Translations under genes and position numbers: made by a program | Origin: Symsagittifera roscoffensis | Taxonomy: Eukaryota; Xenacoelomorpha; Acoela; Convolutidae | Reading direction: 5' to 3' | Assembly: GCF_963678635.1 (NCBI RefSeq) | Contig: NC_087067.1 | Span: 17,925,639 to 17,989,638, forward strand | DNA length: 64,000 bases | Shown here: positions 1-11,000 of the stretch, in pieces | Layout of the letters: each line of letters begins with the position of its first letter | Position numbering within the stretch: the stretch's first letter is position 1 | The notes under the pieces: model-generated | What the model was told of the DNA's origin: nothing | Database searches by the model: none | The model's input: the letters and a program-made list of their open reading frames with translations, nothing else

Positions 1-496
1 AATAAACATTATGAAAAACGTTCCGCTTTTAAGCAAGCCTGATTTCTGGCTACAAACTTGCGCATTTCTCAGTTTTTTTTAGCGAACTTTAAAAATATGG
101 CTTGAGCAAATTTGAAGCTCAGAAATTACCCAAAAATATTGGAATGCGAAAATTGTATAGAAGCTTTGTTTTGTTTGAAAGTTTGAAGTTGTTTCTGTGA
201 TATACAGAACATTCAGTGCTTCTCGCACGGATTTTTTTATATTTAAGCTCGTTTTTCATTTTTTTTCCAACAGCAGTTTATTGAACGCTCTCCGAGAAGT
301 AGCGTTGCACTTAACATCAGAGGTATCCTAGTATCCCATCCAAATATCAAATCTTTAATTTAATTTTCCTTAACACGAAAAATTCTTGATATTGAAAAAG
401 CTGTTCAATTTTGAATTTTTCTGCACTTAAAAATTTGAACCAAGAAAAGAAAAATGAATTTGAAAAGGCCTTTTCTTTCCTGACATCGTTTTTACA
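1..496. other. POLG intron, left edge of window
   Basis: AT-rich, no exon recognised. POLG Exo motif I was looked for in the first 1.7 kb and not found, so the preceding exon is off-window. Confidence 0.5.
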
Positions 497-612
497 TTCG
501 ATGAATGTTGTGAAGACTGTTATATAGGTCGTGATCATTTTTTTCAGGAAAAATCTTTCAAGTTGATCACGCTCAAATTTGATTTTTCGCGATTTGAGTT
601 ATGATTTCTTTT

Positions 613-817
613 GGCTCTTTTTCTTTTTCCCCCCACCTCACACGACCATCAACTTTATGGTGTAACGAGTGGTTTTACAAGGTTAATTATGGAGACCAAA
701 TATGTTTGGCATAGCTTAATTAGTCCGCATGTCAATTTTAATAACGATCGGACAATGTGAACAGTAACTTTACTATCTAAAAACTGCAGATGGGGGGGGG
801 GGGAAGGAAAAAGAGCC
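613..817. mobile_element. hAT-like MITE with 8-bp target duplication
   Basis: Terminal inverted repeats ggctctttttc / gaaaaagagcc with C-run and G-run just inside. Identical 8-bp direct repeats tttctttt flank it at 605-612 and 818-825. About 205 bp, non-coding. Confidence 0.75.
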
Positions 818-960
818 TTTCTTTTTAAATCAATTCATTTCCTTTGTTTGAAAAACGACAAACTCCGCTATGGAACAGCGAAAGTGTAAAAGACACGAAA
901 AAATTAATTGACTTCTTATTATGCAAGTAGATTAGATTTTTCAGATTTCACAGCGGAATA

Positions 961-1542
961 CAGTAGTGGACAAAAGTAAACGCAAATTCAGATTTTTACT
1001 CTTTAAAATTACTCTCTTCTACTCACTTCGATTTTCTGAGATTTTCTGACATAGATCAAGAGCAAATAATTAGAGCTACCGTCTTTAAAACTATCAGTAT
1101 TTGGTTTCCGTGACTCACAAATGTAATCCGGGTCTGAAAATGACAGTTTTCCTCATCTGCTCTAAGTTTTGCATTCTTTCTTGAAATAGCAGAGTAAAAA
1201 AGTTGTTCAAGCGACGTGAAACATTCTCAGCGAGAAAATGGAAATAATCAGTGTGAAAACTTCACTAAACTTTACTCGGACATTTCCTACGTTTTCACGC
1301 AAAGTAAAAAAAACTTAGTGCAGATGAGGAAAACTGGCATTTCCAGACCCCTACCCTACTACACTGCTGAGTCTCAGAAACCCAATATTGATAGTTTCAG
1401 AGACGGTAGCTCTAATCATTTGCTCTTGGTCTATGTAAAAATTTAGCAAAAAGTTGAAGTAAACGTTGTCGAAAATGGACATTGAAAGCAGGTGTTTTAG
1501 AGAGTAAAAACGTGAATTTGCGCTTAATTTTGTTCACTATTG
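961..1542. mobile_element. Tc1/mariner-like palindromic MITE
   Basis: Ends cagtagtggacaaaagtaaa and its imperfect inverted copy (1495-1542), flanked by TA at 959-960 and 1543-1544. The inner parts are also inverted (1021-1175 against 1305-1440), so the whole 582 bp can fold back. No transposase. Confidence 0.8.
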
Positions 1543-1728
1543 TAAAAATTTTACCTATTGATCCAGTTTTTTCACATTGATTTATTTTAATCTGAAAGTG
1601 TCAATCATTAGTTTTGATAAAAATTCAAAGAGCTTTCAGGACATTTTTTAAACTTCGAAATTCTGTTCCTTGCATTCAATGACTGTTTTCCAATTGCCTG
1701 TTGATATGTTTTCTATTATCGTTAAGAG

Positions 1729-2010
1729 ATGAAAACTTTTAGTCCGGCCTTATGGCGTCACGATATCACAGACCAGTTCAATCCTGAGAAAGTGTTTGAC
1801 TTCCTTATTCCAATCCAGTCATCCGACGACTCAAAGAAAAGCAATGGCAGTCGGGGACCTGTAATTGTGGGGCACAATGTGGCTTTTGATAGGCAGTATA
1901 TCCAAAGCGAGTATGCAGATGCAGAGAGGTTTCTCTCAGAAGGAGTGACAAGTGATAAAACATATCTGGACACCATGGCAATGCACCAGGCCGTGTGTGG
2001 TGTCACTCAG
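1729..2010 (+). CDS. POLG: POLG exon with exonuclease motif II
   Basis: 94 codons ending in VCGVTQ just before donor gtaaat. Exo II (GHNVAFDR) starts at base 1870 and is followed by LDTMAMH, which matches LDTMSMH in vertebrate POLG. The acceptor is either ...gttaag (exon from 1727) or ...gttaagag (exon from 1729). Its ATG is internal, not the gene's start codon. Confidence 0.88.
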
Positions 2011-5000
2011 GTAAATATAAATGTTATTCTTTAGTTTGAACCTAACAAAGACTTAAATAAGATTTAAATATTCAAATTTGATTCTTTTCCTTTGATTTGC
2101 TGTGATTTTTTTGCAGTCAAGCCTACTAAGACTAATATAATTGAACAAAAATCTGAAGAAGAAAACTGCATTCAGATAAAATAAAAAGAAAAACTGCATC
2201 AAAAATTTTTTAAAAATGAAATAAAAAGAAGAAATCGGAAAAAAAAGAAAACTGCTCATGAAATTATAATTACTTGAAAAAACGTGTTCTAAATATTTTT
2301 CAAAAATGTTTCTTTAAGAATCATATTTTATATATCTACGCTTGCAATCAGCAAGCGTTATCAAATCGGAATATACACTTTTTTCGGGGTGACAACTAGT
2401 ATAACAATATCAGTTATATCAGTTGGCATGTCTGTTCTGATAGAATGACCGGCAATGGATATTTTTTGCTCATGTCTGCAGTTAAAATGGCCGCATTTTT
2501 TTCGCTCACTGTCCTAGTTTTTTTTTAATTCAAGTTTTCTTAGGCTTAAATGCTTTTGATTGATGATAGATCTATTTAGTTGCCTCAGAATTTGTCGTTT
2601 GAAGGGCCAAAATGCTTTTCATGCATTTGTGTTCTTGAAGGGAGGGTGACGAGTTTCGATATATTTTTTACAGTTGTTTGCTCAGTTGCCGCTTGATGAT
2701 GTTATTTTTCAATATCTATTAAACACTACTGGCAATTTTGTTCTAGACTTTTGTCCAATTTTTTTTTCGGGTAGCTGCTGTTCGTTTTTTATTGTATTGC
2801 AAGTGGTGCGAAGCTCCGCTTTGCTTCTGTGTTTGAAGTATTGAAGTGTTCATATCTAGATCTAATCAATGCCAGATCTGTTTATTAAGTGTCAATGAAC
2901 GAAGGGATGACACTTGTTTAGGTCTCGTTGATTTTTGATTCGACCACGTCAAGAAGTGACGGAAAGAACTATGGCATAGGGTGAGTTTATCTCCCAATTG
3001 AAGGTACCTCAAAAAAATCTCGTGAAGGGTGTCACACAGTTGTTCCAAAAATTAAAAAAGTCTCAGTATCAAGAAAATTGGTCTAAATTTTCGCGTTTTT
3101 GAGACTAATTTATACGTCTGAAAAACGAGAGGAGAGTCTTATGAGTGAGAGGATGAGTTGGCTATCCAATTCTCCTGCGTTTAAACGTGACTTTTAAGAG
3201 CTGATGAACGTAATTCAGACTTTTATATAGGTTTGAGGATTTTTTTTTGTTTTTCGGGAAATAGTTTTAAAATTTGTTCACGCTCAAATTTAATTTTTCG
3301 CGGTTTGACTTTTTTTGTTCAATGAAGGCAAACTGCACTATCGAACAGCAAAAGTGTAAATGTCACGAAAAACGTTCTTTTACATTTTTTTCAACCACCT
3401 ATTAACTATGTTCAAAAGATTTGAAATGAAGCTTTGGTATGCAATGCAGGAGTCATTTAAATCAATAAAATCGATGAACGTAGTAAAGACTCGTATTATT
3501 TTTGTTTTTTTTTCAGAAAAAAAATCAACAAATACTCTAATAACTTCATACATTTGGTTAGTTTTATCAAAAAAGTGCAGTCATTAATTATTCTCGAAAG
3601 AGTTGTACGGCCATCGATTTTTTTCTTTGAAGTTCGAAAGTTGAGATTTTAAAAAACAAGCCAGCATTTTTTCTGTCTGCTTACGTTCATTGGCTGTTTT
3701 CCAACTGTGTGTTGGATATGTCATCAATGTTTAACGCCTTTTAGCTTATTATTATCTAATTGTACACCTTCCAATCGATTTATTTTTTGCGTGCTTTTTA
3801 ATTGATTCACTGCATAATTTTGTGCTACTTGCATAGCAAAGGGCTATCATGGTCTTTTTAGGCTTTTTCAGTAATAATCTGAAAAATTGTTCAAGCTAAA
3901 CCTTGAATTTTTCAAAGTTGAATTTTTTTGCGGTTTGAAATACGAATTTTCCGAGTTAAGTCTAATTGATTCGCTAGAAGGAAGGCAAATTTCGCTCTCC
4001 AATAACAAAAGTAGAAATGGCGCGATAAAATTTTATTTTCAGAATGCTCAGGGGCCTAATGAAATATTATTATTGACGCAGTTTCCTAAAATTGCATTAG
4101 CTTTGCAAAAAAAATCAACATAAAATTTTCTTGAACTCAAGGCCATGTATTTTAAAAATTATTCAATCGTTTTTTTTTTTTTGGTTTTCTTCAATTCGTT
4201 GAGACATTTCCAAATTTCCTAATTCAGTTGCTATGATACCTAATTCAAACTGAATTCTAGTAGAAAAAGTGCTTAGATACAAATGAACTTAATCGCCAGT
4301 CGGAACAGTATGAATAAAACTGAATCAACAACGAGGAAACCGAAAGCAGCAAAGACGGGAGGTTCACGAGAGAATCAAATGGGAGACATGACTTTGATCG
4401 ACAAGTGGGAGTGGACAAATAAATGCAGTAAAGCCAACTTAGTTGATGTCTACAGACTACACTGTGGTAAATTTCCTCTGCATTTGGGACAGAAATCACA
4501 GCTGAGAAACATTTTTGTTTCCGGATCCTTGCAAGACATCCGTGATAATTTTCAAACATTGATGAGTTACTGTGCCGAAGATGTTTCGGCCACTTGGAAA
4601 CTATTTCGACATTTGTATCCTCAGTACAGATATCATAACCCGCATTCCGTCACATTTGCTGGATCTATTCTTATGGGAAACTCGCGACTCCCCGCGGATA
4701 GTTTGTGGAAACAGTACAAGCAAGTGTGCAATGAGGCTGCGGATGATATGATAAATTGTTTGGAGGGAAAGTTAAAAGACGTGGCTCTCATTGTGGCTTT
4801 TAACACTTCTGAGGAGAGCAAAAAGAACATCTGGCTGAGACAACTGGATTGGAGTCTGGTCGATTTGACCTCGAAGAAAAACAAAGAAGCGTTAATGGTA
4901 AGTTGTAATTTTTGCTTCACCTGCGACGGGAAGTTTGAATTCACATTAATTCAGGAAGTTTTTGTTAGAGCAAGTTGCACGATATACAGCATTGTTTAGA

Positions 5001-8000
5001 CCTTTAATGAGATGCTGAATCTGACTGTTTGTTGTAAGCAGTCAGAAAGACTTAATGGCATAAATGAATATACGATTTGGTTTCTTTTTTTTCAGCGTGC
5101 ATGCAATGGCAGGAACGAATGTCCTAGTTGGTTGTTGCCCTTGATTGATGCAGAAAAAGAGAGAGTCAGTCTCACTCTCAAAATGCATATCACTCCTATT
5201 TTGATGCAAATGAGATATAAAACATGTCCCTTGTTCCACACCAGACATTCGGGCTGGTGTTTCCTAAAAGAAGAGCTAAGTCCAGGTTCGAAAAGGCGTC
5301 CAGATCTGGACGAGAATTTGTCTGGTTACAAGACTGTGAAACTGTCGGATGATGACCTCTCAAGGTTGGGAAATTCAGAAAAAGGACTATTCAGGTGTCT
5401 CAAAATGCCACACGCGTCAGGTGAGTTGGTTTATTAGCGTATTAGTTTAGTCGTGAACTCCAAAACAAGAGGTCCTAGATTATGGGAGGGGCAGGGGTTA
5501 CTGGCTAGGCGATAACTTATTGTATCTGATCGCGGGAATGATGGTTAATCGGATGTTTAAGAGTCCATGAGCGAAGTGAAAACTTTTATTTAGGTCGTGA
5601 TGAACGTTTTTTTTTATAGAATTTTAGTATTTAATTTTCCCGCCGTAATAATACAATTTACTTATGGATGAGTATTCTCAAACTTCGTTAATTTAATCTA
5701 AAAAAGTCAATTATAAAAGATAATTGAAATTCAAAGAGGCCATATATATTTTTTTCTGTATTAGACTTTTTGAACTGTCTCTTTGTTAAGCTTGCGTAGT
5801 CGGTTTGCACCTTCTGAGAAATCCGAAATCAATAAAAGGGGTCCTTAATGTTTGCGCTAAGTCAAGTATGACAAGCTTCCGATAATTAAGTACCTCGGAA
5901 AACTTAAACAATTTGCATTCTAGAAATAACCAGCGAGTGATTTACTTGTATGTGATGCATTGCAAATGCCCAATTTCAAAAAACGAGTAAGTGTTCTAAT
6001 GGCACTACTTCAGGAAAAAGAAATCAGAATGTGGGAACTCCCTTTACTCACGACTATATTCACATGGTGGAAAATGGCACCTTGACAAGTGACACTCACC
6101 AAGAGTTTCTGAAGTTCTTCATCGACACCGAAAAAGCCACTCGGTTCTGGACGAGCAACAGATCTCGAATATGCAACGAGCAACTGCATGTGATTATTCC
6201 GCCGAGTGGACATGACGCAGGAAAAGGGATCAACAATTTGCGGTAGGTAATTTTTTTCTAAATCGCTGAAGTAGTAATGAAAGAGCAACATTAAAAATTA
6301 CGCATAATTTAGATTGTTTTGAGTGATTTGTTCTGATGTTTCAGCCGAGGGTGGATTCTTCCTAAAGTGTGTGTGCATGGAACCCTGACTAGGCGAGCAA
6401 CTGAGAATACTTGGTTAGTTGCAACTAATGCGCAAACCAACTGTGTCGGTGGAGAACTGAAATCTATGCTAAGAGCGCCCGAAGGCTTCAAGTTTGTGGG
6501 AGCGGATGTGGATGCGGAAGAGATGTGGATCGGAGCCTTGATTGGGGACTCTTCAGGAGATGTGAAGGACATTGAGTTTGGACTCGGGGTTAAAGGTCAC
6601 GGGGTTACTCCGCTTGGCTGGATGGTGGTGGCAGGGGACAAAAAGTCAGGAACGGATGTTCACTCCTTCACAGCAAAGCAGCTCAATTTAGACCGGGATG
6701 CAGCAAAGGTTGGTTTGAAGAATCTTTCTAAGCATCACCAGATTGCTAAATTGTGTTTAACCACGTACTCAATTATTAAGTATTCAAAACCGACAAGTAA
6801 TAATTTTTGAAAAATGTTGGCAGATATGGAACGTAAGACCATTTCTGTTATTTTTTGGATGTATTTTTGGAGGTTATCCAGTGATATCTTTTTCAATTAT
6901 TTTAATACAGAATAGAAAAGCTTGTGTTCACAGGTTGTCAATTATGGTAGAATATATGGCGCTGGAATGTCATTCATCAAACAGTTTCTGGAACAAAACG
7001 CCTCTATGGATCCCAAAACTGCTCTTCTATCAGCCCGCCGGCTTCTGTCTGCGACTAAAGGATCCGAGCGAATCGTTCTATCTCTAGAGGCTTCCTGCCT
7101 ATTACGTCTTATCGTTGGCTTCAGAATTGATCAAACTGAATCTATTTGTCAGTCTCTAAACACGACAATGCGAAGCTCAAACTTTTCAAGCGACAAACTG
7201 AAAGCAGTGTTGACTTCTGAGAAGTTTCGAAGGATGAACTACAAGATGATTGGGCTCTTGTCGGGAGTTAACCTCACTTCGGCTCAATTGGAACTGGATG
7301 CTCAAGTGATGTATCTCTTCTCGAACTTAGTGAGTCAGATGGCCCACAGTTGTGATGTGCAGGTTCAACCTTGGACTGTCAGTCAAATGCTGGCGGAACG
7401 CAAAAGGTAAAGCAGTATTTTCTGATTGTTCCGACCATTGAAAAGGGAGAGGAACTTTTGTCTTCGGTTAATTTGTAAGAGTCGATGAACGTAGTTCAGA
7501 CTCTTATATAGGTCGTGATGGTTTTTTTCAAGAAAAACTTGTCTAGGTCAGGAAAAACGTGATCAACTTCTAATTTTTAAAATGGAATTTAATTATCAGA
7601 TTTCCCTGCGAAATATGAACTCTATCTATTAATCCAGTTTTCTCAAATTGAGTTAATTTTATCAAGTTAATGAGTTAATTTTTGTCCAAGAAATTCAAAG
7701 AGCTTTGAGGCCATATATTATAAAAAATGTTTTTTCTACTATTTGAAAAACGAAGTTTTTTCAAAAAACAAGTCTGTATTTTTTTGTTTCGTTGCGTTTA
7801 TTGAATCTTTCCAACTGTTTGTTGGCAATTGTTTTCTAGTAAAATGAACTAAGTTTATTTAAAGTGATTTTGAACGAAGTAAATTTTCACTTAATTAGGT
7901 CGCGTTTTTCTTAAGAAATTTTGTTTTTGTGATTTCTCTTACTTCATTTTTATTAAACAAACAACAAACAAAAAAAGAATTAATTCCCCTATTAAAAATA

Positions 8001-11000
8001 AGGCAAAATTTATATAAATAGATGAACAAATATATGTTAAAAAACTAAGATCTACAGAAAGAGCAACGGCACTTCAAAAACCAAGTGCATCAGTTTTCAC
8101 GATTGAAGAGTTTAGAGCGCTCTAGTAAGAAGTCTTTGAGGGTACTGCGAAAACGGCGCAAAGAGGTGAAAAAGTCGATCTCCGTTGTTTTCAGCATGTA
8201 GTTCACGGCACGTGCTGTTCGGTGGGTGAAGAACGTCTCGGTTGACCATCTTCTTGCGGTTTTCACTGTCATCAACGCGCTGGATCTTGATGTCGTCACC
8301 TTAAAATAATAATACGCAGCAAAAGGGAGTTCTGAGTCGCCATTTAACATTTTGTGGAAAAGGATAAGGTCGTTAAATATAAGCGTGAAGGATATGGGAA
8401 GCGAATTCGTTAAAGAAAGTTGCTTTAAATAAGGTAAATGACCTGTAACCCAGGTAAGACATTTCCTGTTGAAGTTCTCAAGCTTCCTTAACATAGTTAA
8501 AGAGGGAGACCACACAGGACTAGCATACAATAAAATACTTTTAACACAAGTATTGATGAACATGAGTTTAGCAGAAAGTGGAATGTGATATGGAATAGAA
8601 CGTTCGATAAAATGAAAGCTTTTATTGCTCGATAGAAGTTTTTTACTAATATGGTCTGACCAAGTAAGATCAGAGCTAACAAGCAGACCAAGGTCTTTGA
8701 GTAAATTAATAGAATGAACAGGTTGGTTGTTAACAAAAATACAATCAGGAAATTTGCCATTGAATATAATGAAATTGCACTTGTCTTTATTGATCTTAAG
8801 ACCATTCTGAGTACACCAATGAGTTAAACTGTCCACATCAGACTGTAAATCACTGCAATTTGTCTTACAAATGAATTTTGAGTCATCAGCGGAAAGAAAA
8901 CAGTTTGAATGATTAAATATATCAGGAAGATCATTAATAAACAATAGGAAAAGCAGAGGACCTAGTACGCTCCCTTGAGGTACACCACTAGTAACTGGTA
9001 AAGTGGTGGAAATGCTTGTTCGAACTTTAACACATTGAAACCGGTTTGAAAGATAAGAAATCAAAAGAGCGGTAAAAATATCGTCAAAACCAAAAGCAGC
9101 AAACTTCTGTACAATGTCGTGCCTGACAGAATCGAAAGCTTTGCTAAAATTGAAATACATGGCAGCGCAAGGAATTTTGGCATCATGAGTGTGATATACT
9201 TCATCCAGATATGAGAGCGTTTGCGTTATGGTGGAACGCTTCTTGCGGAATCCATGCTGAGCATTCGAAATGTTGTATCGAACTCGAAGGTAAATATAAT
9301 TGAACAAAATACGCTCGAAAATGAGTGAAAGAGGAGGAAGTATGCTAACTGGCCGATAATTGGTAAAATCATAAGGAGAACCAGATTTGAAAACAGGAGT
9401 GATGAATACAGTTTTCCAGGAATCGGGCCAAACACAAGATTGTATAATGGATAAGAAAAGGAAAGAAACAAGCGGAGAAAGAATGCTGTGACAGGATTTA
9501 TAAATGAATGCAGATATATTATCTTTAGAACGAGTCTCTTTGCATTTAGCTAGGAGCTCGCCAACAATACTGGGGGAGACATCAACTTCGGAAAGTTTGA
9601 TTTCCGAATCAGCCAAACTACCACCAGCAGAAGGACTACTTTCAGATACTTGATAAACAGAAGCGAAATATTGATTGAAAGTCTCACTAATTAAAACATC
9701 GCTCTCGACCTGTTTGCGTCCCCAAAAAAGTTTAGTAGGGACAGGTTGTGTTGATTTAATTTGGTTAAGAAACATAAAAGCATGCTTGGAAGAATTCGGC
9801 GAAAAACGTTGAATCAGCAGAGTTTTATCGAGTTCAACTGAGTTTGAGAAATCATTCTCTACGAGACAGATATTGGGGATTAAAACAATTCGAATTGTTC
9901 ATAGTTCTCAGTTTATTAGCATTATGAATAGAATGAGATGAGAAGTAAAACGGAAAATCTTTTCTGCGAGCCGTAATTTTACGACATGAAGAATCAAGTG
10001 CTTGATAAACAGTTTCGTTGAACTTGTCAATGAACTCATTATGACAGTTTGAATGCAAGATAGAGTATAAGGGCGATATAGCCCGACTGAAACTTTCTGA
10101 ATTAAGACTACTTTTTGAGTAAGTGACAGATCGCTTTGTAGTAAAATGTGAAACTTGCACTTGTCTTTATTGATCTTAAGACCATTCTGAGTACACCAAT
10201 GAGTTAAACTGTCCACATCATACAGGAAAATACATGCGCAAAAACAGGAAAATGATCAGAATAAGCAGTGGCACCTCGAAAAACTATGAATCGATGAGGA
10301 TCTGAAACGCAGAGCAAGTCAAGGATGTTGCCCGAAACTATGGTGCTGAAATCAACAATTTGAAGCAAGTAGCAGTGTGTGAGCTCCAGCAGACATCAGG
10401 AAGGTTGATGTCACCGAGAACTGCGTAACAACTCGGTCTTTCGCAACTTTGCGACCGAGACATTTTACAACCTCATCACGGTGGTTAAACATAGCCTCAA
10501 CAAGCACAGAAGAATCAACTCTGAATAATAAAGTTTGAGGTGGATTGTAAATCAATAAGAAACAATAAAATGCTTTATGGAAATCAATAATGATAGAACA
10601 GCAAAAATCAGAGTCAGAAAAGGATGATAAAATACTGAGTTCCAGGCTCACACGGACAGCAATAAGCACTCCTCCATGTGCTCCTGAAGTTCTGTCAAGT
10701 CGCATGAGGACGTGATAGCCAGAAGCAGGGAAGATTTCGTGATTCTCTATCTCATCATAGAGCCAGGTTTCGGTGATAAACAGTAAATCAATGTTGTTAG
10801 AAAGCAGAAAGTTGCATAGCTTGAGACGTTGAGTACTTGTTATCAAGCTTTGAGCGTTGATAAGACACAACCTCAAATCCGCTAGTCATTCGGGTAACGG
10901 AATTTCCACATTATTATGGTAAACTTTCGGGTTTTTTATCTTGAGATCGCTCTTTGGAATGTTGTCTTTGGTGGAAACATCAGTCCTCAGTTTCAATATT

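Larger units (their letters stand above)
497..1712 (+). mobile_element. interrupted copy of intronic MITE family 1
   Basis: Left part shares gaagactgttatataggtcg with other copies; right part (1543-1712) resumes with acctattgatccagtttt and ends in cattcaatgactgttttccaa. Two other MITEs split it (613-817 and 961-1542). Confidence 0.75.
2011..4276. other. POLG intron
   Basis: Holds the SINE tail at 2,790 and the MITE family 1 copy at 3,202-3,730, with another MITE-like fragment at 3,890-4,060. Nothing else recognised. Confidence 0.6.

Noticed and set aside
1216-1446. 76-codon frame considered as an upstream POLG exon
   Set aside because: It lies inside the palindromic Tc1-like MITE and has no Exo I motif.
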